A stretch of DNA of 64,000 nt from Leptospira langatensis (GTDB taxonomy: Bacteria; Spirochaetota; Leptospiria; Leptospirales; Leptospiraceae): positions 310,001 through 374,000 of the forward strand of contig NZ_RQER01000007.1 of assembly GCF_004770615.1 (NCBI RefSeq), read 5' to 3'. Both the position numbers and the translations under genes were made by a program. The notes below the pieces were generated by a model. The model worked only from the letters and a program-made list of their open reading frames with translations, searched no databases and was not told where the DNA came from. Of the stretch, positions 26,171 through 35,408 are shown piece by piece (position 1 is the stretch's first letter; each line of letters opens with the position of its first letter).

Positions 26171-27637
26171 GTGGAAAAGAACGAGTCTACAAAAGAATCC
26201 AATACCTTCTTCGAGCAGGAATTCAAACTTCTCTCGGATGCTCAGTCCTTTCTGAACAATTCCGAGAACGGAGAAGATCCTAAGGACAAACTCAAGACTT
26301 TAGTAGATTCCTACGAGTCTTTGTTAAAGCAGTCCTCAAAGATCATGAAGATCGGGGACTCCACTCAGCATAGGCTCCTCAAGACACAAGAAGAATTAAC
26401 CAATTCTAATATAATGCTCGAGGCGGCCTATATGGACCTTAAGCTGGTCACCGAGGTTGGGAGGATCATTACTTCTTCTCTCGAACCTAAGGTGATCATC
26501 CAGTCTGTGTATCAGAACACCAAGTCCATGGTTCCTATGGACATTCTTGCATTCGGTATCTACGACGAAGAAAAGAAAGAGATCAAATATAAGTTTTGCG
26601 TAATAGACGGAAGATACACTCCCGCTCCTTCGGTGGACTCCTTAGAAGAGGATAATCCTTCTTCTTATTGTATCAAACATGGACAGGAACTGATCAGTCA
26701 GGACGTAGAGAAGGATTTTCCGCAATATCTGGCGGAGATCCGAAAGCATTTCGGTGAGAATACGCAATCTGCGTCCTACTTTCCTTTAAAGGTAGAAGAA
26801 CGTTTTATCGGAGTTCTCACAGTACATAGCTACGTTAAGAATGCATTCCAGCCCAACCAGCTAAACATACTCAGGACTCTTGCCAACTACGTAGCGATCG
26901 GAGTGGATAATGCCGACGCATATCGCACTCTTTCCAAGAGAAACAAGGAATTGAAGGATTCCCTGGAAAAGATCGAAGAGCTGAACAAGAATATAGAAGA
27001 AGAAAGACAGAAGTCCGAAAACCTTCTATTGAATATCCTACCTAGAAGCATAGCCGATAGATTAAAAGGAGGAGAAGGTGTCATCGCCGATTACTTCCCT
27101 TCTTCTACCGTATTGTTTGCGGATATAGTAGGATTCTCCAAGCTTACTACTAAGATCAAGACTCCGACTCGACTCGTGGAGATCTTAAACCGTATTTTTA
27201 CAGAGTTCGATGTGATCGCCGACAAGTATAAATTGGAAAAGATCAAGACGATCGGAGACTGTTATATGTTAGCGGGAGGGATCCCAGTTCCCACCGCAGA
27301 TCACGCAGACAAGGCGGCCGAGGCGGCATTAGATATGATCCGTCGTCTGGAAGAACTGAAGCCCGAGCTTGAATTCGATTTCAATGTGAGAATTGGACTG
27401 CATACAGGAGAGGTAGTCGCAGGAGTGATCGGTAAGAACAAATTCGTGTACGATCTTTGGGGCGATTCGGTGAACACTGCCTCTCGTATGGAGTCCCACG
27501 GTTCTACCGGAAGGATCCATGTTTCGGAAGCAGTTTATCTTTCTTTAAAGGATAAATATTCTTTTGAGGACAGAAGCATCATCGAGGTAAAAGGAAAAGG
27601 CCCGATGCATACTTACTTCCTGCTGGATAAAAAATAA
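26171..27637 (+). CDS. GAF - class III adenylate/guanylate cyclase
   Basis: 488-residue soluble cyclase with a GTG start. An N-terminal helical stalk (about 20-90) includes LLKQSSKIMKIGD, similar as I recall to the stalk in front of the GGDEF domain of SiaD-type enzymes. A GAF domain follows (about 95-255), then a coiled coil (about 255-300) and the catalytic domain (about 310-485). Metal-binding D318 is in LFADIVGFSK and the second Asp in TIGDCYM. The purine-specifying residues are Lys in EKIKTIGD and Asp in YDLWGDSVNTASRME, which favours ATP, so cAMP is the expected product. It is last in the four-gene operon, before a hairpin terminator. Confidence 0.92.
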   Translation: MEKNESTKESNTFFEQEFKLLSDAQSFLNNSENGEDPKDKLKTLVDSYESLLKQSSKIMKIGDSTQHRLLKTQEELTNSNIMLEAAYMDLKLVTEVGRIITSSLEPKVIIQSVYQNTKSMVPMDILAFGIYDEEKKEIKYKFCVIDGRYTPAPSVDSLEEDNPSSYCIKHGQELISQDVEKDFPQYLAEIRKHFGENTQSASYFPLKVEERFIGVLTVHSYVKNAFQPNQLNILRTLANYVAIGVDNADAYRTLSKRNKELKDSLEKIEELNKNIEEERQKSENLLLNILPRSIADRLKGGEGVIADYFPSSTVLFADIVGFSKLTTKIKTPTRLVEILNRIFTEFDVIADKYKLEKIKTIGDCYMLAGGIPVPTADHADKAAEAALDMIRRLEELKPELEFDFNVRIGLHTGEVVAGVIGKNKFVYDLWGDSVNTASRMESHGSTGRIHVSEAVYLSLKDKYSFEDRSIIEVKGKGPMHTYFLLDKK

Positions 27638-27660
27638 GGCCCGAATACGGACCTTATTTT
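27631..27660 (+). terminator. Rho-independent-type terminator of the signalling operon
   Basis: AAAATAAGG pairs with CCTTATTTT, with further pairing inside (CCG/CGG, one mismatch) and a short loop, followed by more T/A-rich sequence. It overlaps the TAA stop of the cyclase gene. It marks the end of the 19817-27637 operon. Confidence 0.65.
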
Positions 27661-27706
27661 AATAGTATTCTCGGACTCGGATTTTAGTCCGGATCTATTG
27701 AGTCGA

Positions 27707-28165
27707 TCAACCTAACGCGTCTATGACTTCCTTCGGAGCTTGGACAAGCTCTACCAGAACCCCTTCGGCACATAGAGGAAATTCCTCGTTTCCTTTCGGA
27801 TGAATGAACGTAACTTCATGGCCACCGGCTCCCTTGCGGATCCCGCCAGGAGTAAAGCGAACTCCTTGCGCACTCAGCCATTCCACAGCCTTATGAATAT
27901 CATCCACCCATAGACCGATATGATTCAATTTCGGATCGTGGACCTTAGGGCTCTTGCTTGCATCCACGGGTTCCATGATATCCACTTCAACCGCGTAAGC
28001 TCCCTTACCCATTCTAAGAATGTCTTCGTCCACATTCTCTTTTTCGCTGCGATATGTGCCTACGTTCTCCAGGCCGAGAATATCCACCCAAAATTTCTTG
28101 AGTTTCTGTTTGTCCTCTCCGCCTACCGCAATCTGTTGGACTCCTAGGATCTTAAACGGTCTCAT
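27707..28165 (-). CDS. VOC-family protein, methylmalonyl-CoA epimerase-like
   Basis: 152 residues with two beta-alpha-beta-beta-beta units of the vicinal-oxygen-chelate fold. The second half ([18 protein letters not shown], then [14 protein letters not shown], then [10 protein letters not shown]) matches methylmalonyl-CoA epimerases, with the metal-binding His in NHIGL and Glu in VELVQ. In the first half the usual metal-binding His is replaced by Gln (VQQIAVG). A glyoxalase or dioxygenase role is also possible. The ATG at 28165 has AGG 8 nt upstream and is preferred to a TTG two codons earlier. It stands alone. Confidence 0.75.
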   Translation of the reverse strand: MRPFKILGVQQIAVGGEDKQKLKKFWVDILGLENVGTYRSEKENVDEDILRMGKGAYAVEVDIMEPVDASKSPKVHDPKLNHIGLWVDDIHKAVEWLSAQGVRFTPGGIRKGAGGHEVTFIHPKGNEEFPLCAEGVLVELVQAPKEVIDALG

Positions 28166-28287
28166 ATACAACCTATCTTAGTTTTTTTCCAAGTTCCGTT
28201 TCTCTAACAAAAGAGCAAGAGATTTGCTAGCCTATCCTAAGAAGGCAAATACAATATCAAAGCGGATCCCAAGAGCGTACGAAGAAA

Positions 28288-29370
28288 TTATTCTTCGGAA
28301 GCGAATACGGCTTCGAGAGGAAGATGATCACTTGCTTCGGCGGCTTCCCCTTCTTGTAATACCTTGTATTCTTTCTTGGTGAGCCCTCTTGAATAGAAGA
28401 TATAATCGATGGTACGATCCGGCTTCGCGATCTGAGGATCGTTCGGAACATGGGTGTAGAATTTTTCTTTATTAGGCCCATTCAACTCTTCCTGGGTCGC
28501 AGTCGAATTCCATTTTATGAATAGAGGGGTAATTTCCTCTTCGTCGCTATAGAAAAAGGCTCCGTTCGGATGAAGTTGGCTTCTGGAAAAACCGGGAGGA
28601 AGAAGATTGAAATCTCCGGCCAAGATCCAAGGCATATTTTTCGCATCCAAGGTTTCCAGGATCTTTGCGATGGTTGCCACCTGTCTATGCATCGTATCTG
28701 TTCCCATCGAGAATGCATCTAGATGAGTATTCAATATAGTGATCGTCTTCCCGTCGTGGGTCGCAATGTCCGCCTGTAGCACAGCTCTCTTCAATTGTAA
28801 TTGTTGGGTAATCGGATCCGCAGGAGGAGTGGGAAGTTGATGCCTAAGCGCGGAAACTATTTTATATTTACTGAATATGGTTAGCTTCATTCCCACTGAT
28901 CCCAGGATCTTGGGATGAGGAACGAATCCCGCCTTCCAATAGAATGCCTCCGTTCTGCAAGGATATAGATCGGAAAGAAGGGGAAGGATCCTTTCCGCCT
29001 GATCCTCGTTATACGTCTTCTTGGCTCCGTCGTCCACTTCTTGGAATAGGACAAAATCAGGATTTTGTTCCAGGATCACATTGGCCACCTTCTTGAGTGT
29101 GTTTTCCACTTCCTCCCTAGAAGGAGCGGTATCGGGTCCGCTCTCATCCGGAACGTCGTACCAAAATACTCTGTTCTTTCCTGCAAAATATTGCACATTC
29201 CAAGAAAGTAATTTGATCTGCTTGGCACTGTCCAGGATCGGAGCGTTGGATTCGCAGTTCACGGAGGCTTCTTGCAATTCAGATGGATGAAATGTGGTGA
29301 AATATATGATTAAGAGTAGAAGAGCAAGAAAGGAAAGTATGACGATGAGTAATCTTTTTAGTAATTTCAA
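28288..29370 (-). CDS. endonuclease/exonuclease/phosphatase-family protein, membrane-anchored
   Basis: About 360 residues. An N-terminal hydrophobic helix (LLIVILSFLALLLLIIYF) anchors or exports the protein. The EEP fold follows, with LLSWNVQYF (metal-binding Asn), FVLFQEVDDG (catalytic Glu), LNTHLDAFS, LAGDFNLLPPG and the final ASDHLPLEAVF (catalytic His). Relatives include sphingomyelinases, inositol phosphatases and nucleases, so the substrate is open. The TTG at 29370 has AGAGGGA at good spacing; an upstream TTG at 29409 is possible. Confidence 0.85.
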   Translation of the reverse strand: MKLLKRLLIVILSFLALLLLIIYFTTFHPSELQEASVNCESNAPILDSAKQIKLLSWNVQYFAGKNRVFWYDVPDESGPDTAPSREEVENTLKKVANVILEQNPDFVLFQEVDDGAKKTYNEDQAERILPLLSDLYPCRTEAFYWKAGFVPHPKILGSVGMKLTIFSKYKIVSALRHQLPTPPADPITQQLQLKRAVLQADIATHDGKTITILNTHLDAFSMGTDTMHRQVATIAKILETLDAKNMPWILAGDFNLLPPGFSRSQLHPNGAFFYSDEEEITPLFIKWNSTATQEELNGPNKEKFYTHVPNDPQIAKPDRTIDYIFYSRGLTKKEYKVLQEGEAAEASDHLPLEAVFASEE

Positions 29371-29543
29371 GGGTTCCCTCTGCCGGAAATAGATTCTTTT
29401 TTGCCCCAAGAAGACTTTGGGGAGGCATCCTTTTTAATCAAAGTCCCGGTTTCGTCCACAATTTTAGAGTTTTCGGGGCCTAAGAATCTAGAACGGAAAG
29501 ACTTTCCCTTTTTCGGGGGCCCGGAAAGACTGGAACTCTCCGC

Positions 29544-30572
29544 ATGAAGAAGAAACTTCTAATCCTATTTCTCTCTCTTTCTATCCTATTCAGCCTAACT
29601 CCCGCGTTCGGAGAAGAAGTAGAACTGCAGGTCGTCCTGAAAAACGGAAGCACCGGCGGAGTCGGTTCCGCAGAAAGCATTCGCTTATTCGCCTTGGAAA
29701 GACAGATGATCCCTCTATCCATAGGAGACCTGGGCCCTGTCCAAGGATCGTTTAAGCTACCTAAGGTGAGCGCCCCGGATGGTCTGCCCATTCTTCTGCA
29801 GGTGACCTATAACGGAGTGAATTATAATAAGATCGTTCCTCCTGTACCTATCATGAGGACCCGTCCCCAAGAAGTGATGGTCTACGACAAGACCACTGAT
29901 CGGGGTGCCATCAAGACCAAATCCCTTTTACAAGTGGTCCGTACCAAAGACGCATTAATTGTTTATAAAGTATCTATTCTCACGAACAATACCATCCCGC
30001 CTAAGAGCTTCCAAAACGAGAATGATCCGATCGAGATCTATATTCCTACCGAAGCTACCGATATCTCGGCGCAACTTACCCAGGGAGCAGGAATGGCAAT
30101 CCCACTCCAATTGAAGCAAGGTAAGAATGGTTTGGCCCTGGACAGAGCGATCCTACCCGGCTCCTCTCAGTTGTTCGTAACGTATGCGATCCCTGCCAGC
30201 GATCTGGCTTCCGTTCGATTCAAGGATAGACTATTATTCGAGAAGCAAGAAGGAGAGAGAGTCGTATTCTCCAAGCCAAAGGACATGGAAGTTTCTTATG
30301 TGGGAGCCGGCACTGTTCGGTCTGTGAAAGAAGAAGTTCCGGAAGATGTGAAGGCTAATATAGTTTCTTATCCTTCTCCTCAATATGAGATCACTTTATC
30401 CGTAAGCGGTGGAGAAGCGGTAGTGGAACCGGTTGCAGAACAGGAGAGAGAGGTCCAAAACGGGAAGATCTTTGTCTCCACCGAAAAGACGATCTACGGA
30501 GTCGTTGGGATCGTATCTTTCTTATTCTTTCTTTCCTTTGCGATAGGTCTGAAGTTTAGAAAGAAGGATTGA
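29544..30572 (+). CDS. exported protein with C-terminal membrane anchor, unknown function
   Basis: 342 residues: a signal peptide (MKKKLLILFLSLSILFS, cleaved near PAFG-EE), a beta-rich extracytoplasmic part of about 290 residues, one transmembrane helix (IYGVVGIVSFLFFLSFAIGL) and a short basic tail. The first 80 residues look like an immunoglobulin- or carboxypeptidase-regulatory-type fold (LLQVTYNGVNYNKIVPPV). The arrangement resembles envelope proteins that present a beta domain from the inner membrane. I do not recognise a family. It converges with the hydrolase gene at 30695 and has no operon partner. Confidence 0.8.
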   Translation: MKKKLLILFLSLSILFSLTPAFGEEVELQVVLKNGSTGGVGSAESIRLFALERQMIPLSIGDLGPVQGSFKLPKVSAPDGLPILLQVTYNGVNYNKIVPPVPIMRTRPQEVMVYDKTTDRGAIKTKSLLQVVRTKDALIVYKVSILTNNTIPPKSFQNENDPIEIYIPTEATDISAQLTQGAGMAIPLQLKQGKNGLALDRAILPGSSQLFVTYAIPASDLASVRFKDRLLFEKQEGERVVFSKPKDMEVSYVGAGTVRSVKEEVPEDVKANIVSYPSPQYEITLSVSGGEAVVEPVAEQEREVQNGKIFVSTEKTIYGVVGIVSFLFFLSFAIGLKFRKKD

Positions 30573-30694
30573 GAATCACACCACTTACAGCTTTATCAAC
30601 AAGGTCGATTTTATTCGGTAAGAGTGGTTTACAATCTTAGAAGAAGTGTCGGCCCAAATCGTTCTTTTCGAAACGAAAGGTCGGCTTAACCCTA

Positions 30695-31639
30695 CTATTT
30701 CTTCTTTGCGGCTACCTTCTTCTTAGCGCTTGGCTTAGAAGAAGGTTTCTTGGTAGCCTTCTTAGGAGCAGGCTTGCTTCTTTCAGGAACCAGAGAATCC
30801 ATGAATTCCTTGATGTCCTTTAGAACCTTCTCCCTTTCTCCGGCCGGCTCGTTCATAAGCTCGTGGAAGAATCCCTTATAGGTCTTCATTCTCTTATTCT
30901 TATATACTAAATGATTATAGAACTCCAAACTTCCGGAAGGATCTGCGATCTTGTCGGCAAGACCGTGAAGAATGAGGATTGGGGTCCGCAGGATCCCTGC
31001 CTTCTTATTAGCGATCTCTCCCTGTTGGAATAGCTCATATCCCATGGAGAAGGAGATCTTTCCGTGGACCAAAGGATCGTCTATATAGGCCTGGACCACT
31101 TCTGGATCCCGGCTGACCAGACTCGTATCCAGGTTCGCATCCAAAGTTGTGGAAGGAGCGATCTTTCTCAAGAAACCGGCAATTGCGATCTGCGCTCTTT
31201 GTACAGCTGTAGTTGGGATCTTAAGAGCGGATGAACAAGCGACCACTCCATAGATATAATCCTGATTAATTCCCTCGAGAGCGTAACGAATAACGACGAC
31301 TCCACCCATGGAATGTCCCAAAAGAAGGATCTTGTCCTTATTCTCCCGTTTGCGCACCTCTTGGATGAAGTCCGCAAGATCGTCCACGAAGAGCTCGAAG
31401 CTAGCCGCATGACCTCGTTTGCCTTCGGACTTTCCGTGACCTCTCAGATCCAGTCCGTAAAAATTCGCATCGCTATCTTTGAAGTATTGGATCAGGTTAG
31501 AATACCTACCGCTATGTTCACCGAATCCATGACAAAATACAACAACCCGATTCGCTCCGGATTTGGTCCAAGCCTGGCCGTATAGTTTTGTATTATCTCT
31601 GGAAGATTGTATGAAGAATTCTTTGTGTTGGTAGGCCAT
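30695..31639 (-). CDS. alpha/beta hydrolase, monoacylglycerol lipase-like, with Lys-rich tail
   Basis: Serine hydrolase of 314 residues. The nucleophile elbow is GHSMGG, the oxyanion region VVFCHGFGEHSGRY matches bacterial lysophospholipase/monoacylglycerol lipases, and the Asp/His lie in ILHGLADKIADPSGS and YKGFFHELMNEP. Lipid esters are the likely substrates. The last 27 residues are a Lys/Ala/Pro repeat (KKATKKPSS, AKKKVAAKKK) like histone-H1-type tails, which is unusual for this family and could bind nucleic acid or acidic lipid head groups. No signal peptide. Confidence 0.9.
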   Translation of the reverse strand: MAYQHKEFFIQSSRDNTKLYGQAWTKSGANRVVVFCHGFGEHSGRYSNLIQYFKDSDANFYGLDLRGHGKSEGKRGHAASFELFVDDLADFIQEVRKRENKDKILLLGHSMGGVVVIRYALEGINQDYIYGVVACSSALKIPTTAVQRAQIAIAGFLRKIAPSTTLDANLDTSLVSRDPEVVQAYIDDPLVHGKISFSMGYELFQQGEIANKKAGILRTPILILHGLADKIADPSGSLEFYNHLVYKNKRMKTYKGFFHELMNEPAGEREKVLKDIKEFMDSLVPERSKPAPKKATKKPSSKPSAKKKVAAKKK

Positions 31640-31962
31640 GCTTTTGGCTCCGTATCCGAATATAGGCGGCGATCCCGATTGCGACCGAAGCTATAGATAA
31701 AACCTAGCATGGTCAAGCCTTTATTCCAAAATGGAAGAAAGCGTCGATTCCACTCACTCGATCTAGGTGCTTCTTCTTATTGGAAAGAGAATAAAGTCCG
31801 CTTCTCTCCTTCACATTTTCGTTGCCGATTCTTTTTCCTTTGATCAATCTGTCGCTTTACATGCCTTTAATCCAATCGGCATGAAATTGATACAAAAGAC
31901 ACTCTCAAGCGACCCAAACCGGGCGTCTTGAAGGTGCGAAACAAAGCTTGGAGAGAATTTGG
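31640..31962. other. 323-bp intergenic region without a gene
   Basis: Lies between the divergent alpha/beta hydrolase and MFS genes. No convincing reading frame, tRNA, repeat copy or strong hairpin was seen. It must hold both promoters; sequences such as TTGATC and TTGATA occur near 31841 and 31890 but no well-spaced -10 box stands out. Confidence 0.5.
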
Positions 31963-33348
31963 ATGACTGGGTCAACTACGGATAAAAGTCTTCTTCGATA
32001 TTTTGGGTTAGGCGAACTCGCAACCCATGGAGGTAACGCAGTCCTGGCCTTCTGGATGATCATGGGAATGGCCTTCTTTTTGTTCGCGGATCAAAACCTG
32101 ATCGCTCCCAACCTACGCAATATTGCCGCCTCTTTCGGGATCACCGAGCAAAGGGAGATCGATTGGAAACTTGGCGGGATGATCCCCATTTGCTTCTTCG
32201 TATTGGGAGGCTTCGTTTCCGTTTATATGGGTTATCTCACCCAGAGATTTTCCAGAAAACCTCTCGTGGTCGGAACAGTGCTCCTAGGAGAGATCCCTTG
32301 TTTGCTTTCCGGATTCGCAAGAACCTACGACGAGTTCCTCATCCTAAGAACCCTGACAGGTTTCGGCTTGGGGGGAAGTTTCCCTCTACTCTTCTCTCTC
32401 GTAGGGGACTATTTTTCGGACAAGTCCAGATCCACTGCGGCAGGCTATCTTTCTCTTTCCATAGGGCTCGGAGTGGGTCTCGGCCAAATGACCGGTGGAA
32501 CCTTGGGAGCCGCAGACCCTGTGAACGGATGGAGGCTTAGCTTCATCTATATGGCCGCCCCTTCCTTCTTATTCATGCTCATTTACGGATTATTCTGCAA
32601 GGAACCTGTCCGAGGAGGTAGAGAGAAGGAATTCGCAAATATATCCGCTAATCAAGGAGAAGAGGCTGTTCGCTTAACATGGGCCGACATCCGGAACCTA
32701 TTCTCCACCAAGACAAATATCGGGATCTTCATGCAAGGGATCCCAGGATGTGTGCCTTGGGGAGTATTCTTCGTATTCTTAAACGATTATTACGAATTTC
32801 ATTATGGAATGAAGAAGGACGCAGCCTCCGCACTGGTCATCTTCGCCGCATTAGGGATCTTCATCGGAACCTTTTTCGGAGGAATACTCGGCCAGAAGCT
32901 GTACGACAAGAACAAGAACCTACTCCCGATTTTCTGCGGAACTATGATCCTGATCGGGATCCTTCCTACGATCTATCTACTACACGCGGGAAGCGTGGCC
33001 GGGAGTCCCATATTCATTATTGTGAATATTGTCACCGGGATCATTATTTCCGTAACAGGTCCGAATGTGAGAGCGTTGATCATGAATGTGAATCCTCCTA
33101 AGAGCAGATCTTCTATGTTCGCACTCTATAATCTCACCGACAATTTGGGACAGGGACTCGGACCTGCCATGGCAGCGCTCTTACTCACTGTACTTGCCGA
33201 TAGGGCCACAGCTTTCACGATCTCCATCCTTTTCTGGATCCCTTGCGGACTTTCTTGGATCTATATTCTGAAGAATTTCAAACATGACGAGGAAACCCTT
33301 CATAAGAACCTTGCAGAAGAAGCGAACAGACTTCGGAGGGCCGGTTAA
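31963..33348 (+). CDS. MFS transporter
   Basis: Major facilitator of 461 residues with about 12 transmembrane helices. The motif after helix 2 (GYLTQRFSRKPLVV, equivalent to GxLaDrxGrr) and the helix 5 region GLGVGLGQMTGG are visible. It resembles spinster-type lipid/sugar-phosphate transporters (FADQNLIAPNLRNIA, also seen in the sphingosine-1-phosphate/Spns-like group). The ATG at 31963 follows GGAGAG at 7 nt; an in-frame TTG 15 bp upstream was rejected. The enolase-phosphatase gene begins at the next base after its stop. Substrate unknown. Confidence 0.88.
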   Translation: MTGSTTDKSLLRYFGLGELATHGGNAVLAFWMIMGMAFFLFADQNLIAPNLRNIAASFGITEQREIDWKLGGMIPICFFVLGGFVSVYMGYLTQRFSRKPLVVGTVLLGEIPCLLSGFARTYDEFLILRTLTGFGLGGSFPLLFSLVGDYFSDKSRSTAAGYLSLSIGLGVGLGQMTGGTLGAADPVNGWRLSFIYMAAPSFLFMLIYGLFCKEPVRGGREKEFANISANQGEEAVRLTWADIRNLFSTKTNIGIFMQGIPGCVPWGVFFVFLNDYYEFHYGMKKDAASALVIFAALGIFIGTFFGGILGQKLYDKNKNLLPIFCGTMILIGILPTIYLLHAGSVAGSPIFIIVNIVTGIIISVTGPNVRALIMNVNPPKSRSSMFALYNLTDNLGQGLGPAMAALLLTVLADRATAFTISILFWIPCGLSWIYILKNFKHDEETLHKNLAEEANRLRRAG

Positions 33349-34053
33349 TTGAAGGAAAAAGACACAGAGTTATTCTTATTCGATATAGAAGGCACGACCA
33401 CTCCTATAGAATTCGTGCATAAGGTATTATTCCCTTACTCGGTGCAAAATTTCGGATCCTTCTTCTTGGAGAATAAAGAAGAAGGATTTGTGAAAGATTT
33501 GATCTCTGCCTCCAAGAACGAGCCGGAATATGGAAAAGAAGTCTCGGCCAGTTCGGGTTCCTTGGCAGAATTCTGCAAATTCCTAGTATCAAAAGATCGT
33601 AAATTAGGAATCTTGAAAGAGATCCAAGGAAGGATCTGGAAGAAGGGTTACGAATCCGGAGAGCTCAAGAGCACAATCTTCTCCGATGTGCCTTCTTTCT
33701 TGGAAAGGATCGCGAAAGCAGGCAAGCGAGCCGCTGTTTATTCTTCCGGAAGCGTAGAGGCCCAAGTCCTCATCTATAAATACTGCGAAGCGGGAGATCT
33801 AACTCCTTATTTCGAATCCTATTTCGATACGGCTATAGGAGGAAAGAAAGAGTCCGCAAGCTATACAAGGATCGCAGAAAGACTTTCGATATCCCCTTCT
33901 TCCATTACCTTCTTTACGGATATTAAGGAAGAAGCGGACGCTGCTTTCGCTGCGGGAGTCCATCCGGTGATCCTGTCCCGCCCGGGCAATCATCCGCAAG
34001 CGGAGCATTCTTACGAGGTGCTGCAAGATTTCGGTTCCCTTCTTCTATCTTAA
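33349..34053 (+). CDS. mtnC: enolase-phosphatase E1 (acireductone synthase)
   Basis: HAD-superfamily enzyme of 234 residues in the methionine salvage pathway, converting 2,3-diketo-5-methylthiopentyl-1-phosphate to acireductone. The signature FDIEGTTTPIEFV at the N-terminus, YSSGSVEAQ in the middle and FFTDIKEEADAA at the end are specific for E1. The TTG start abuts the TAA of the MFS gene and uses GGAGGG 8 nt upstream. No other methionine-salvage gene is in the window. The pairing with a transporter is positional only. Confidence 0.93.
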   Translation: MKEKDTELFLFDIEGTTTPIEFVHKVLFPYSVQNFGSFFLENKEEGFVKDLISASKNEPEYGKEVSASSGSLAEFCKFLVSKDRKLGILKEIQGRIWKKGYESGELKSTIFSDVPSFLERIAKAGKRAAVYSSGSVEAQVLIYKYCEAGDLTPYFESYFDTAIGGKKESASYTRIAERLSISPSSITFFTDIKEEADAAFAAGVHPVILSRPGNHPQAEHSYEVLQDFGSLLLS

Positions 34054-34133
34054 CCCGGAAATTCTTTGCCTTTTTACGATTTAGCCTTTAAATTCGGATA
34101 TTGGAGGACGGAGTTTCGACCGAAAATCCTACT

Positions 34134-35408
34134 ATGGCCCCTTTCCGATCGGTGCTTGCCCTAGCCGTCTTTTTATTCTTCAATCCATCCATATTTTCGA
34201 AAGATATTATATACGCATTCCGTGACGTAGGAATGCCAAAGAACGTCGGTAAGGACGGAATGCCTCGCAAGGAGAAGATGGTCTTGATCGGAGAGACCAT
34301 GCTCTTTGACAAGGTCAAGCCGATCGAGTACGACGGAAAATACAAGAGCTTCGAATTAGGATACGATACAAGACCGGATATAGTCACCGTCAAAGTGCAC
34401 CACGATCCTGGAATACGTCCGGGCCAGATCCTTTACTTGATAGAGAAGGACTTCGATCACGAAACATTCAAAGACGGAAGCATAGTTGGTCAGATAGAAG
34501 TAAAGTCCGTCTTTCAAACCGCCTTTATCGGGAAACAATTGAGAGGGATCGGATACCTGAGCATGGCAAAAGACAAGGTGCTCACCGTAGCCTACCCCAT
34601 CTCTTCCGAGTTGACGGGTCCTGCATTAGTAGAACGTAAAAAAGGCGATTATCATTTCAATCGGGACGAGGTCCCGGAATCCATCCAGTCCTATAGAAAG
34701 GCGATCCGTTTGGATCCTCTTTCTCCCGTGCCACATTACAGATTAGGAATGTTGTATTTGAACGAAGCTGGAGTCGATCCCAAGGAACCGATCTGCTCCG
34801 GGATATTACCGATGAGCGCAGGTGCGGAATTTTCGTCGGCATGGAATAAGAGATCCAGATTTGATTCCGACCAGGATATGGTGCGATTCACGAGGGAGTA
34901 TGTCTCCTTCTTAAATTGCAAAGCGGACCAGGCTCCTAGTTTTGCAAAAGGAAACAATATCCCGGAAGAATTGCTCAAGGCGCAAGAAGTTGCCAGAGAA
35001 GGCTTTCGTTTAGCAAAATCCGATTACGAATTATTGCTCAGAAGTGCGGAAACGTACTATAAATTATATCTTTCTTATGCACCTTCCAAGAAGCCTAAGA
35101 CAGTTGCAAGTCCCGAAGAAGATCCTAAGCTCAGAAATCGCCAGGAGAAGTCCTGGGAGATCTCTCAAAAACTTTTGAAAGAAGCAAGCCTGGACAATAT
35201 TACCGATTACAGGATCCATAGACTGACCTCTCTTTTGTATGGAAGAAGATTCCTAGAACTTTCCGGAGGGTCCAAATCCGCAACCTTGAGCGATGAAGCG
35301 AATTTCTTACGTAACAAGGCTCTGGAATCGATCGAAGCGTATAAGCTTCACCGACCTAAATCAGTCGTAGGCGACAAGGATCTCCTGCTCTTGGAGAAAG
35401 AGCTTTGA
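34134..35408 (+). CDS. exported TPR-containing protein of unknown function
   Basis: About 424 residues. The ATG at 34134 gives a clean signal peptide (MAPFRSVLALAVFLFF, cleavage near FSK-D); an in-frame TTG at 34101 would add 11 residues that spoil it. Residues 30-170 form a beta-rich segment with RPGQILYLIEKDF. One clear TPR (GDYHFNRDEVPESIQSYRKA, then DPLSPVPHYRLGMLYL) is followed by helices that look like diverged repeats. Its TGA overlaps the TTG start of the nitronate monooxygenase gene. The biological role is unknown. Confidence 0.75.
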   Translation: MAPFRSVLALAVFLFFNPSIFSKDIIYAFRDVGMPKNVGKDGMPRKEKMVLIGETMLFDKVKPIEYDGKYKSFELGYDTRPDIVTVKVHHDPGIRPGQILYLIEKDFDHETFKDGSIVGQIEVKSVFQTAFIGKQLRGIGYLSMAKDKVLTVAYPISSELTGPALVERKKGDYHFNRDEVPESIQSYRKAIRLDPLSPVPHYRLGMLYLNEAGVDPKEPICSGILPMSAGAEFSSAWNKRSRFDSDQDMVRFTREYVSFLNCKADQAPSFAKGNNIPEELLKAQEVAREGFRLAKSDYELLLRSAETYYKLYLSYAPSKKPKTVASPEEDPKLRNRQEKSWEISQKLLKEASLDNITDYRIHRLTSLLYGRRFLELSGGSKSATLSDEANFLRNKALESIEAYKLHRPKSVVGDKDLLLLEKEL

